Source of the DNA: Psychrobacter sp.
Lineage (GTDB): Bacteria; Pseudomonadota; Gammaproteobacteria; Pseudomonadales; Moraxellaceae
Assembly: GCA_018260445.1 (NCBI GenBank)
Contig: JAGLBE010000006.1
Location: 7,519-59,784 of the forward strand
Reading direction: 5' to 3'
Length of the DNA: 52,266 nt
Below the pieces are notes generated by a model. The model made no database searches, was not told where the DNA came from, and worked only from the letters and a program-made list of their open reading frames with translations. Made by a program: the position numbers and the translations under genes. Below, one piece after another: positions 38,973 to 47,889 of this stretch; position 1 is the first letter of the stretch; each line of letters starts with the position of its first letter.

Positions 38973-39386
38973 CCGAATCGGCAAGTAAAACAGCATCAAG
39001 CAGCACGCTATGGACAAGGCCCACAGTATCGATCTAAAGGTCGGTAGATTTAGGATATACGCCATACCATACGCAATACGAATCAGCACATACAGGACGG
39101 CGAGGTTATTAATCGCAGTTTGCGGCACAAAAAACAGCATCGCCACCAGCACTGCGGCTAAAAATATGGGCAAGCTTTCAAAACTGTTTTGCTGCGCCGC
39201 ATTGGCTCGAGCAGCGCGACCAGTCACCTTGGCTAGGGCAGCACGGGGATCGGCGTTGTCTTTTAGGTTAAACTTGCCCATTATCTTGGCCAATAGGGCA
39301 AAGATAAATGGTAATATACTGGCCGCCATCATCGCCCAAATGGCGATATCGGCGCTGTCAGAAAGTAAGCTTGACACTGCGGTCAT
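38961..39386 (-). CDS. MAPEG family membrane protein
   Basis: A 141-residue inner-membrane protein with four hydrophobic helices. NAAQQNSFESLPIFLAAVLVAM and YVLIRIAYGMAYILN are the typical MAPEG signatures, shared with microsomal glutathione transferases, but bacterial members are largely uncharacterised. AAGGACT lies before the ATG. It converges on dusC with a 12-bp tail overlap, so no terminator exists between them. Confidence 0.9.
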   Translation of the reverse strand: MTAVSSLLSDSADIAIWAMMAASILPFIFALLAKIMGKFNLKDNADPRAALAKVTGRAARANAAQQNSFESLPIFLAAVLVAMLFFVPQTAINNLAVLYVLIRIAYGMAYILNLPTFRSILWALSIACCLMLFYLPIRLSF

Positions 39387-39467
39387 GGGGTAGTCCTTGT
39401 AAGCGTCGTAGTGATACCGTTTAATAAAGCAACGAAGTATTTAACAGGCAATGAAGTGTCTAAACGA

Positions 39468-39932
39468 CTAACTGGCGACAATTTCAAAGTCGTGGGTGAT
39501 AGTGACGCCGCCTGCGGCTAGCATACTACTGGCAGAGCAGTATTTATCTGCGGATAGGGCAACGGCTTTGGCCACTTGTTTGTCTTTGATATTGTTGCCG
39601 GTGACCACAAAGTGCAGATGAATATCGGTAAACACCGCAGGCACCGTATCGGCTCGCATGGCGGATAGTTTGCACCGCACATCACTGACGTCTTGGCGGC
39701 CTTTTTTAAGAATGCTCACCACATCATAACTGGCGCAGCCCCCCAATCCCAATAACAGAAGTTCCATGGGGCTCGCCCCTTCTATTTTATTGGCATCCAT
39801 CGAGACGATATTGCCAGAGGGCGCAGTGCCCGTAAAATGCACATCATCAACCCAAACTACGCTTCCTTGTAGGGGCATATCCGCTGGATTATGGTTTGGG
39901 TTTTTTTCAGAGGCGAGAGATTGGTCAGACAT
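39468..39932 (-). CDS. OsmC/YhfA family protein
   Basis: A 154-residue cytoplasmic protein. Two conserved cysteines, Cys66 (LGLGGCASYD) and Cys132 (DKYCSASSML), are the peroxidatic pair of the OsmC/Ohr fold, and the context is closest to E. coli YhfA. Family members reduce organic peroxides, but YhfA function is not settled. AGGAA precedes the ATG. It lies 82 bases upstream of the MAPEG gene and may be co-transcribed with it. Confidence 0.9.
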   Translation of the reverse strand: MSDQSLASEKNPNHNPADMPLQGSVVWVDDVHFTGTAPSGNIVSMDANKIEGASPMELLLLGLGGCASYDVVSILKKGRQDVSDVRCKLSAMRADTVPAVFTDIHLHFVVTGNNIKDKQVAKAVALSADKYCSASSMLAAGGVTITHDFEIVAS

Positions 39933-40140
39933 TATTGAGTTCCTGTGATTGCGATGCTATCAATGGATTTGCGGCGATAGCATGGCGATTAACTTAAGAT
40001 GAGACGAGGCGGTGTGGCTATGGTAACAAAAACCATGATGAATAGCCTATATCCATCAGCAAAGCGACGGCGATAGCGTTTATAATTATAGAAAAGTGGC
40101 AGACGACTCTCACTACATGTAAAGGCAATAGGCTTAATAG

Positions 40141-41043
40141 ATGAACTTTGATTTTAACTTAATTTTAGTGCCGTTAACACTGGTACTTTTGCTGCTTTGG
40201 TTACTGGATAAAGTATTTTTTAAGCAGCGCAAAACGCGGGGCAAGGGCAAAGAGAATTTTGCCATCCGCAATGCTTATGAGTTTTTACCTGTGCTCGCCA
40301 TTTTGCTCATTGTGCGCTCTTTTATTATTGAGCCATTTGTCATCCCCTCGTCCTCAATGGTGCCCACCTTATACACGGGCGATTTTATTGCGGTGAATAA
40401 AATGGCGTATGGGCTACGCTTACCGCTGAGCCACTTGAAGATTATGCAAACAGGGCATCCTCAGCATGGCGACGTTGTGGTTTTTCGCTACCCTAAAGAC
40501 CCAAAAACCTACTACGTGAAACGGATGATTGGTCTGCCGGGTGATACGGTTGCTTATCAGGAGGGGGTGTTGTCGATTAACGGCCAGCCGGTTGCTACCC
40601 TGCCTGCTAACTATATGCCTGATGCCCAACTTACCACACAGCTGATTACAGCAGGCGCTATGCCAGATGGGGAGGTATTGTCAGCACAGCAAGCGGCGTT
40701 ACTTGGTCAAGAGGAGGAAAACCATGCCAGTTATTATCGAGAGCAGCTGCCCAATCATGCGCATTTGGTACGCTATTTAGAGCAGGTCAATGGCTCGCAG
40801 TATGGCGAATTTTTGCAACAGTTTGCCCCTGAGGTGACTGCCACAGGCGGCAGACAATGGCAAATCACCGTGCCCGAGGGCAATTATTTTGTGATGGGGG
40901 ATAACCGTGACCGCAGTGCCGACAGCCGCTTTTGGGGATTTGTGCCTGAGAAGAACTTAGCCGGTAAAGCGGTGTATATTTGGATGCATAAAATGCCGGG
41001 CTTACAGATGCCGAGCTGGTCACGCTCCGGCGCTATTGAATAG
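40141..41043 (+). CDS. lepB: Signal peptidase I
   Basis: Cleaves signal peptides from exported proteins at the inner membrane. 300 residues with two N-terminal helices (8-22, 48-64). The catalytic dyad is Ser72 (FVIPSSSMVPTL) and Lys127 (YYVKRMIGLPGD); the GDNRDRSADSR motif completes box E. It is close to E. coli in length but has its own central insertion. In many species lepA precedes lepB; here the upstream gene is divergent, so lepB stands alone. Weak AAGG site. Confidence 0.97.
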   Translation: MNFDFNLILVPLTLVLLLLWLLDKVFFKQRKTRGKGKENFAIRNAYEFLPVLAILLIVRSFIIEPFVIPSSSMVPTLYTGDFIAVNKMAYGLRLPLSHLKIMQTGHPQHGDVVVFRYPKDPKTYYVKRMIGLPGDTVAYQEGVLSINGQPVATLPANYMPDAQLTTQLITAGAMPDGEVLSAQQAALLGQEEENHASYYREQLPNHAHLVRYLEQVNGSQYGEFLQQFAPEVTATGGRQWQITVPEGNYFVMGDNRDRSADSRFWGFVPEKNLAGKAVYIWMHKMPGLQMPSWSRSGAIE

Positions 41044-41402
41044 CGTATGGTACAGGGTGATGGACATTGAGAGGGTTTGTTTAAGTGCCACAGGATTAAA
41101 AGTATAAGTATGATAAAGCACCTGGTCATTGTGACCACTCACTATCAACATGAAGCGACGAGCCGTGCAGATACGCTATGAAACATTTTATAGCAAAATA
41201 AAATTACCATTTATCTGGGTTTACTGGTTTAATAGCAGTAACGATTCTCAATGTATCTGTCTTAAGGGTTGTTGTAACGCCGCAAGGAATGACTAGTATC
41301 CATCCTAGCAATCCTCTAATCCGTTTATAATCATTAAATAGAGACAGACTATTGAGTTTACTTTGGTAACCACCATTTTTAAGCATTGTTAAGGTTTTCA
41401 TC
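41044..41402. other. 359-base gap lepB-rppH
   Basis: No gene supported. It probably holds the rppH promoter. No clear hairpin or repeat is visible. Confidence 0.5.
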
Positions 41403-41924
41403 ATGATTGATACAGACGGCTTTCGGGCCAATGTCGGTATCATCTTAGCAAACACAAAAGGACAAGTGCTATGGGCGAAACGCGTTGGTCATAATTCTTG
41501 GCAGTTTCCGCAAGGGGGCATTGATACGGGCGAAACCCCCCTTGATGCCATGTATCGCGAACTGTGGGAGGAAGTAGGTTTATATCCCAAACATGTTCAA
41601 TTGCTAGCCGTAACTGACAATTGGTTACGTTATCGTTTACCCAAACGCTATATACGCCATGGGCAACAACCTTTGTGCATTGGACAAAAACAGAAGTGGT
41701 TTTTGCTACAGCTAGATGAGCCGAATACCGAACACATCCGCTTCGACACCGCTAAACCAGAATTTGACCATTGGGAATGGGTCAGCTATTGGTATCCGCT
41801 GGGTCAAGTGGTGCATTTTAAGCGTGGCGTTTACCGCCGTGCGCTGCAACAACTTGCCAAAGAGCTCCCCTTAAATAAGGAGTTAATTATTCCTGAACAA
41901 AGCAATCACTTGATTCAGGCATAA
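41403..41924 (+). CDS. rppH: RNA pyrophosphohydrolase
   Basis: Nudix hydrolase that removes pyrophosphate from mRNA 5' ends and starts RNase E decay. 173 residues. The Nudix box spans 38-60 (GX5EX7REXXEEXG fits with Glu44, Arg52, Glu53, Glu56, Glu57). The start [15 protein letters not shown] and [20 protein letters not shown] are RppH-specific. An AAGG site lies before the ATG. Followed by its own terminator. The usual partner ptsP is not visible. Confidence 0.97.
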   Translation: MIDTDGFRANVGIILANTKGQVLWAKRVGHNSWQFPQGGIDTGETPLDAMYRELWEEVGLYPKHVQLLAVTDNWLRYRLPKRYIRHGQQPLCIGQKQKWFLLQLDEPNTEHIRFDTAKPEFDHWEWVSYWYPLGQVVHFKRGVYRRALQQLAKELPLNKELIIPEQSNHLIQA

Positions 41925-41970
41925 CGTCAGCCTAGTTTATAAAGCCTTGGTTATTTACGATTATTCTTTA

Positions 41971-42003
41971 AAAAAATCCCGTATTCAATGATGCGGGCTT
42001 TTT
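41971..42003 (+). terminator. Rho-independent terminator of rppH
   Basis: Stem CCCGTAT at 41978-41984 with ATGCGGG at 41991-41997 (one G-T pair), followed by CTTTTTG. Confidence 0.85.
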
Positions 42004-42018
42004 GCTTTTGGCAATTTG

Positions 42019-42068
42019 CTTGTTATACCAAATCTGAAAATTATAATTTTTAGGTTTGGTATAACAAG
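42019..42068. repeat. 50-nt near-perfect palindrome
   Basis: Arms of 14 bases pair exactly (CTTGTTATACCAAA at 42019-42032, complement at 42055-42068). The inner 22 bases continue the pairing with a few G-T pairs to a 2-base loop, giving about 24 paired positions. It lies 7 bases past the stop codon of the NRDE gene. Possibly a repetitive extragenic palindrome or tiny transposon relic. Confidence 0.85.
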
Positions 42069-42075
42069 TTTTAGC

Positions 42076-43014
42076 CTACAGAATACGCAGATACTCACGG
42101 CTATCCAACCTTAATACAGGCCGATTTGACGTCCGCTGCGCTGATTGCTTAGGCGTGCCACTTAGGGTCAAAATACTTTGGGTGCGCGTGCCGTAGGTTG
42201 GCAGGTCTGGTGTATCGATACAAATGGCCGATAACGATTTCTCGAACGCTGGCGGCAACCCCGTTTGTGGTAGCTGTTCATCTGGCGCCTGCTGGCAATC
42301 TTCCAATACTGCCCATGCCGCCGCTTGCCAATAGTCAAAATCAGCGTCATAAAAAGCCAGGCTTTCACTTATTAACGGTAGCACTTCTTGGCGTACCCGT
42401 CCCCGCAAGCGTTCACACTTAAACCAATCGCTATCTGGCTGACCATTTGATAGGATATGCAGGCCGCTGTGCAGCACGGTGGGTGGATAGCCACGGTTAT
42501 TAACCAGCACCGCTTGCTGAACATCGCCAACAATCAGGTTAAACCCTGCATAGGCGGTTAACTCAATTTGGCGGGCAAAGGCCAATGGCGATAAGTCGCT
42601 AATTAAAAAACGGGTGATTAATTCGCCACGTGAGCGCTGCTCTGGGTTGGCTTGCACCTTGTCACTACCCTCACGAAAATTCAATACCGCTGCCCAGCGT
42701 CCGTTTTGGCGGATACCATGTTGATTAATAGTCTTTTGATTAATAGCTTTTTGATTAATAGCTTTTTGATTAATAGCTTTTTGATTAATAGTACTATGAT
42801 GGACAGTATTATGACGATTAAGCGGCTTTACATCTTGCTGCTGATGAATGCCCAGCCAAGTACCGCCACTTTTATCATCGCGACCGGCAAAAATAGGGGC
42901 ATCCGGCCATTGGTGCGCCGGCGTGGTGGGCCGATAAAAAAACTCATCGCGGTTAGACAGTAGTACTAAGGGTAAGTTATCAAACAGTTGCCAAGCGATG
43001 GCAGTGATACACAT
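42076..43014 (-). CDS. NRDE/TANGO2 family protein
   Basis: A 312-residue cytoplasmic protein with the family start MCITAIAWQL and NRDEF motif at 21-25. The domain belongs to the Ntn-like TANGO2 group linked to haem handling in eukaryotes and of uncertain role in bacteria. Cys2 is a potential nucleophile. It contains an inserted linker (INQ-KAINQ repeat, about 75-98) produced by 15-bp coding repeats. A good AGGAG site precedes the ATG. It is not obviously in an operon. Confidence 0.88.
   Translation of the reverse strand: MCITAIAWQLFDNLPLVLLSNRDEFFYRPTTPAHQWPDAPIFAGRDDKSGGTWLGIHQQQDVKPLNRHNTVHHSTINQKAINQKAINQKAINQKTINQHGIRQNGRWAAVLNFREGSDKVQANPEQRSRGELITRFLISDLSPLAFARQIELTAYAGFNLIVGDVQQAVLVNNRGYPPTVLHSGLHILSNGQPDSDWFKCERLRGRVRQEVLPLISESLAFYDADFDYWQAAAWAVLEDCQQAPDEQLPQTGLPPAFEKSLSAICIDTPDLPTYGTRTQSILTLSGTPKQSAQRTSNRPVLRLDSREYLRIL
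42721..42795. repeat. 15-bp coding tandem repeat, 5 copies
   Basis: Five units of TTGATTAATAGCTTT, three identical and two diverged, encode Lys-Ala-Ile-Asn-Gln on the minus strand in the NRDE gene. Confidence 0.95.
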
Positions 43015-43098
43015 AGTGTCTCCTAAAGTTAGACATTTAAACTAAAATTCCAAAATAGTGCATTTTATGGTCAATAATTAATTGAGTATAGTATTTAC

Positions 43099-43149
43099 TT
43101 GGTGCAATATATTGAATTATGAGGTGTAATAGGCAAATTTGGTGCAATA
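43099..43149. promoter_or_regulatory. Two direct TTGGTGCAATA repeats (NtrC-like half sites)
   Basis: The 11-mer occurs at 43099-43109 and 43139-43149, 40 bases apart. GGTGCA equals half of the enterobacterial NtrC site. They lie 94-144 bases before the projected urtA start of transcription. Confidence 0.45.
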
Positions 43150-43215
43150 AATATTGGCAACTTAGCGATTAACGGCGATATTGACCAGTTTCAAGGCACG
43201 ATTATTGATTTTTTT

Positions 43216-43232
43216 TTGGCACGAATATTGGA
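43216..43232 (+). promoter_or_regulatory. Sigma-54-like promoter of urtA
   Basis: TTGGCACGAATATTGGA matches the -24/-12 consensus YTGGCACGNNNNTTGCW at all positions but one: the -12 GC is GG. Spacing is exact. An alternative sigma-70 -10 (TGCTATATT) lies at about 43269-43276. Confidence 0.5.
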
Positions 43233-43298
43233 GTAATATTACTGTCAATTACAGTCTATTACAAATTTGCTATATTACTTAATCCTTAGGAGAACACG

Positions 43299-44660
43299 AT
43301 GTCAACAACTGCTTTATTCGCCACTACTCAGCCTTGTGCCACCGCTTATAAATCTCGCTTGTCACTACTTGCCGTAGCGGTTATCGGCAGCTTAAGCTTG
43401 ATGGGTTGCCAAAAACCTGCCGAAACGGCTCCCAAAGCAGATGCCGAAACCACGCCAGCTGCGCCAGCAACTGCGAGCGCAACAACACCCGCCACCGCCC
43501 CAGCGGCAAGTGGCGATACCATCAAAGTGGGCATTTTACACTCATTATCTGGTACTATGGCCATCTCGGAAACCTCGTTAAAAGACACCGCGTTGATGAC
43601 GATTGACGAAATCAATGCCAAAGGCGGTGTGTTGGGCAAGCAGCTTGAACCGGTGGTCGTCGATCCGGCTTCTGACTGGCCGTTATTTGCGGAAAAAGCC
43701 CGCCAATTGCTGACTCAAGATAAAGTAGATGTTATTTTTGGCGGCTGGACATCGGTATCACGTAAATCAGTATTGCCGGTGGTTGAAGAGCTCAATGGTT
43801 TGATGTTCTATCCGGTGCAGTACGAAGGCCAAGAACAATCTAAAAATATTTTTTATACGGGCGCTGCGCCAAACCAGCAAGCCATCCCTGCGGTTGAGTA
43901 TTTAATGAGCCCTGAGGGTGGCAGTAATAAACGCTTTGTATTGCTAGGTACTGACTATGTTTATCCTCGTACCACCAACCAAATTTTAAGAGCTTTCTTA
44001 AAATCTAAAGGGGTGGCCGAAGAAGACATTATGGAAGAATACACCCCATTTGGTTTTAGTAATTATCAAACCATTGTCTCTAACATCAAAAAATTCGCTA
44101 CCGGTAAAAAGACGGCGGTTATCTCAACGGTGAATGGTGATTCTAACGTGCCGTTTTATCGTGAGCTGGCCAACCAAGGTATTAAAGCATCTGATATCCC
44201 CGTTATGGCGTTTTCTGTTGGTGAAGAAGAGCTGCGTGGGATTGACACCAGCTTGCTACAAGGGCATTTAGCGGCATGGAACTACTTTATGTCAGTTAAA
44301 AACCCGGTGAATAGTGAGTTTACTAAAAAGTATAAGCAGTATGCCATCGATCATAATTTGCCTAACGCCGAAAAAGTAGTGACCAACGACCCTATGGAAG
44401 CGACCTATGTGGGTATCAACATGTGGAAACAAGCGGTTGAAAAAGCGGGTACGACCGATGTCGATAAAGTACGTATCAGCATGGGCGGGCAAACCTTTGA
44501 TGCGCCATCTGGCTATACGTTAAAAATGGATGAGGAAAACCATCATTTATGGAAACCGGTGATGATTGGACAAATTCGTGCCGATGGTCAGTTTGATATC
44601 ATCAGTAAAACGCCTGAGGTTATCCGCGCTGAGCCATGGAGCCCATATATCCCTAAGTAA
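43299..44660 (+). CDS. urtA: Urea ABC transporter substrate-binding protein
   Basis: Periplasmic urea receptor of 453 residues. A lipobox LMGC places an acylated Cys37, so it is a membrane-tethered lipoprotein rather than a free binding protein. An Ala/Pro/Thr linker (about 40-72) follows. The mature domain GDTIKVGILHSLSGTMAISET and YEGQEQSKNIFYTGAAPNQQ are strongly UrtA-like, distinguishing it from branched-chain amino acid receptors. AGGAGAA precedes the ATG. First gene of urtABCDE. Confidence 0.95.
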   Translation: MSTTALFATTQPCATAYKSRLSLLAVAVIGSLSLMGCQKPAETAPKADAETTPAAPATASATTPATAPAASGDTIKVGILHSLSGTMAISETSLKDTALMTIDEINAKGGVLGKQLEPVVVDPASDWPLFAEKARQLLTQDKVDVIFGGWTSVSRKSVLPVVEELNGLMFYPVQYEGQEQSKNIFYTGAAPNQQAIPAVEYLMSPEGGSNKRFVLLGTDYVYPRTTNQILRAFLKSKGVAEEDIMEEYTPFGFSNYQTIVSNIKKFATGKKTAVISTVNGDSNVPFYRELANQGIKASDIPVMAFSVGEEELRGIDTSLLQGHLAAWNYFMSVKNPVNSEFTKKYKQYAIDHNLPNAEKVVTNDPMEATYVGINMWKQAVEKAGTTDVDKVRISMGGQTFDAPSGYTLKMDEENHHLWKPVMIGQIRADGQFDIISKTPEVIRAEPWSPYIPK

Positions 44661-45030
44661 CCAGGGTTAAATACAGGTTAAACCCCTGTATTGGAAGCAG
44701 AAAGATAGTTGAAGCGATTGAAGCGAAAAGACAGGTTTAATTGACACGACTGTTTTTGCCTAAAAGAGGAAGTTTACTTCCTCTTTTTAACGCCAAAAAA
44801 CCACTAGCTGATGCAGCATCCCAGTATATCGCGATGAGACAACGTTTATTTGCTATTTGCAAACGTTTAGACACCCTTATGTGCCCAAGTTTTCCATGAT
44901 AATTATTTAAGTTGTTTTCCATAAACCCTTGCTGATGCTCTACCTTTTTTTCTGGCTTTTTTTATTTTAAAAATTAACTAGACGGCAAGGGTTTATCGAT
45001 GACAAAACCTTCATCCCTAAGGAGCCGCAT
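44661..45030. other. 370-base gap urtA-urtB
   Basis: Contains the hairpin above and no supported gene. A separate urtB promoter is possible; none could be placed with confidence. Confidence 0.5.
44762..44788 (+). terminator. Hairpin with T-run between urtA and urtB
   Basis: AAAAGAGGAAGT at 44762-44773 pairs perfectly with 44776-44787 and is followed by a T-run. It lies 100 bases past urtA and 240 before urtB; likely a partial terminator that sets high UrtA relative to the permease. Confidence 0.85.
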
Positions 45031-46782
45031 ATGCAGCGCCATCTTACCCAGGCCTTGATAGCGAATCTAGCTTGCTTAACTAAAGCCATTCATCAATCTT
45101 ACTATCGGCCATTTTGCCTAATCTCCTTGTTGATGGTGTCGATATTATCCACCCTAGTGCCCGCTTATGCTCAAACAGCGCAAACGCAACCCGACGGCGA
45201 CCCTAGCGTGATAAATAATACGGCAACGAGTAATGTGCCGACGCAAACTGCCGTACCTACGACATCGGGCGACCCCATTGAGCAATTTGTCGCGGCTGAT
45301 TTCACTCAGCGTCAAGCCATGCTCAATCATTGGCCAGGCACTTCTGAAAGCTTGGACACCTTGGTTGACTACATAAAAAATGATGCCTTATATCAGGGTG
45401 ATAAGGGTCATCCCTTTATTATGACCAAAGACGATAAATTATTCACGTATCCTGAGAACCAAGAAGTGAGTCATTGGCCAACCGATTTAACCCAAGTGAC
45501 ACTCACCAATGTCTTGCGCTCGGCGCTTATTTTTGGTCAAGCCAAGGTTAAATTAAGCTCAGATAAAGCGGCGCAGCGTTTACAAGCGGTCGAGATTTTA
45601 GCGGACAATATCGATCAAGTTGACCCGGTTATGATTACCACAGCTGCGGTTAAAGAAAGCGACTCTAAAGTAAAAGAAGCGCTTGGCGCGCTACAAGCCC
45701 GTATCGATTTTAAAAATGGTGACGTGGCCACCAAGATTGTGGCCGTCCAGCAGCTAGCAGACAGCGATAGCCCGCAAGTATTGCTGGATATTCAAAACGC
45801 ATTGGCGGCTGACAACCTCGACCCTGCTTTAAAATCCGCCCTAATTGATGCCGAAAGCAGTGTGGCCAACCGCATCAAAATCAGCACGTGGACCGGGCAT
45901 GTTTTTACCGGTATGAGTACCGCGAGTATCTTATTGTTAGCGGCGCTAGGCCTTGCCATCACCTTTGGTTTGCTGGGGGTGATTAATATGGCGCACGGCG
46001 AGCTAATTATGATTGGTGCCTATGCCACCTATGTGGTGCAAAACTTATTCAAACATTATTTGCCGGATATGGTCGGCTGGTATTTGTTGGCCGCCATTCC
46101 CGCCGCTTTTTTGGTCAGCGCTATTATCGGTATGATTATTGAGCGTGTGGTTATCCGGCCTTTGTATGGGCGCGAGCTAGAAACCTTGCTGGCCACTTTT
46201 GGGGTCAGCCTTATTTTAATGCAATTGGTGCGGATGCTATTTGGGGCCCAAAATGTTGAAGTGAGTAACGTCGCGTGGCTTAGTGGCGCTTATCAAGTAT
46301 CGACAAGCCTTGTGTTGCCCTACAACCGCATTGCGATTATTGGCTTCACCACTATTGTTTTGGGGCTGCTCATTTACTTACTCAACAAAACTCGCTTTGG
46401 GCTGTTTGTGCGCGCGGTCACCCAAAACCGGCAGATGGCTCGATCAGTGGGTATCCCCTCGGCACGTATCGATATGTTAGCGTTTGGGCTGGGTTCAGGC
46501 TTAGCAGGTCTTGCCGGCTGTGCTTTGGCACAAGTGGGTAATGTGGGGCCAGATTTGGGTCAAACCTATATTATTGATGCTTTCTTGGTGGTGGTTGTGG
46601 GTGGTGTTGGCCAAGTTTGGGGTGCCGTATTAGCCGCCTTAGGCTTGGGTATCAGCGGCACGGTGCTCGAGATTGGTATTGGTGCAGTATTGGCTAAAAT
46701 TGTGTTATTGGTTCTTGTGATTCTGTTTATTCAGAAACGCCCACAAGGTTTATTTGCCCTGAAAGGTCGCTTTGTTGATTAA
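45031..46782 (+). CDS. urtB: Urea ABC transporter permease UrtB
   Basis: Inner-membrane permease of 583 residues. A signal-like helix (about 28-48, AYA cleavage) leads a periplasmic alpha-helical domain of roughly 230 residues, then about eight membrane helices from residue 295 (LLLAALGLAITFGLLGVINMAHGELIMIGAY is the LivH-type signature). UrtB with this N-terminal domain is normal for the urea branch. GGAG precedes the ATG. Confidence 0.95.
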   Translation: MQRHLTQALIANLACLTKAIHQSYYRPFCLISLLMVSILSTLVPAYAQTAQTQPDGDPSVINNTATSNVPTQTAVPTTSGDPIEQFVAADFTQRQAMLNHWPGTSESLDTLVDYIKNDALYQGDKGHPFIMTKDDKLFTYPENQEVSHWPTDLTQVTLTNVLRSALIFGQAKVKLSSDKAAQRLQAVEILADNIDQVDPVMITTAAVKESDSKVKEALGALQARIDFKNGDVATKIVAVQQLADSDSPQVLLDIQNALAADNLDPALKSALIDAESSVANRIKISTWTGHVFTGMSTASILLLAALGLAITFGLLGVINMAHGELIMIGAYATYVVQNLFKHYLPDMVGWYLLAAIPAAFLVSAIIGMIIERVVIRPLYGRELETLLATFGVSLILMQLVRMLFGAQNVEVSNVAWLSGAYQVSTSLVLPYNRIAIIGFTTIVLGLLIYLLNKTRFGLFVRAVTQNRQMARSVGIPSARIDMLAFGLGSGLAGLAGCALAQVGNVGPDLGQTYIIDAFLVVVVGGVGQVWGAVLAALGLGISGTVLEIGIGAVLAKIVLLVLVILFIQKRPQGLFALKGRFVD

Positions 46783-46818
46783 GACTACCTTGAGAACTTG
46801 TGAACGACGGAGAGAATT

Positions 46819-47889
46819 GTGAGAATCACCCAATTACTATCAGATACACCGCGCAATGCCGTTTTAATCGGTTTATGCTTTTTAGTATTGCTGATATTAC
46901 CCTGGCTGCACCTCATGCCAGAAACCTCGGCGCTGCATCTTTCAGCCTATTGGATTACCCTAATTGGTAAAATCATGGCATTGGCAATGGTTGCTTTAGC
47001 GTTAGATTTAGTTTGGGGTTATGCGGGTATTTTAAGCTTAGGGCACGGGCTGTATTTTGCGCTGGGCGGTTATGCTTTTGGCATGTATCTTACCCGAGAG
47101 ACCGCGGGCAATGCCCTACCCGACTTTATGCGCTTTTTAAGTTGGACTGAAATGCCATGGTACTGGGCGGGCACCCAAAACTTTTGGTGGGCAATGGCAC
47201 TGGTGGTGTTGGTGCCGGGTTTGGTGGCAGGTATCTTTGGTTATTTTGCCTTTCGCTCCAAAATCAAAGGCGTGTACTTCTCGATTATCACCCAAGCAAT
47301 GACCTATGCCGCCGCGCTACTGTTTTTTCGCAATGAAACTGGCTTTGGTGGCAACAATGGCTTTACCGGTTTTACCACGTTGCTCGGCTACGACATCACG
47401 GCAGCATCTACACGAGCGATGCTGTGTTTTGTGACCGCTTTGGCACTGCTACTATCCTATATGGGGCTACGCTATTTGATGAATCAACCATATGGCCGAG
47501 TGCTTGGGGCGATTCGTGATAGTGAAAACCGCCTGCAATATCTAGGCTATCGCACTTTGTGGTATAAATTATCGGCTTGGGTATTGTCGGCCATTATTGC
47601 TGGTATCGCCGGCGCCTTGTATGTGCCGCAAGTGGGCATTATTAATCCGGGTGAAATGAATGCGGTCAACTCTATTGAGATGGCAGTATGGGTAGCCGCT
47701 GGTGGCCGTGGCACCTTAATTGGTGCCATTATCGGCGCAGGTGCGGTCAACGCCATCAAAACTTACTTTACGGTTGCTTATCCTGAATTCTGGTTACTGA
47801 TTTTAGGCGGACTGTTTGTGGTGGTCACCCTATTTTTGCCGAATGGTATTATTGGCCTACTCGATCGCTTTAAGAAGGAAAAATCATAA
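46819..47889 (+). CDS. urtC: Urea ABC transporter permease UrtC
   Basis: Second permease subunit, 356 residues, LivM-like, with about 9 hydrophobic segments. YAGILSLGHGLYFALGGYAFGMYL and GGRGTLIGAIIGAGAVN are typical. The GTG start is supported by GGAGAGA 6 bases before it. It is 36 bases past urtB and overlaps urtD by one base (TAATG). Confidence 0.95.
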   Translation: MRITQLLSDTPRNAVLIGLCFLVLLILPWLHLMPETSALHLSAYWITLIGKIMALAMVALALDLVWGYAGILSLGHGLYFALGGYAFGMYLTRETAGNALPDFMRFLSWTEMPWYWAGTQNFWWAMALVVLVPGLVAGIFGYFAFRSKIKGVYFSIITQAMTYAAALLFFRNETGFGGNNGFTGFTTLLGYDITAASTRAMLCFVTALALLLSYMGLRYLMNQPYGRVLGAIRDSENRLQYLGYRTLWYKLSAWVLSAIIAGIAGALYVPQVGIINPGEMNAVNSIEMAVWVAAGGRGTLIGAIIGAGAVNAIKTYFTVAYPEFWLLILGGLFVVVTLFLPNGIIGLLDRFKKEKS

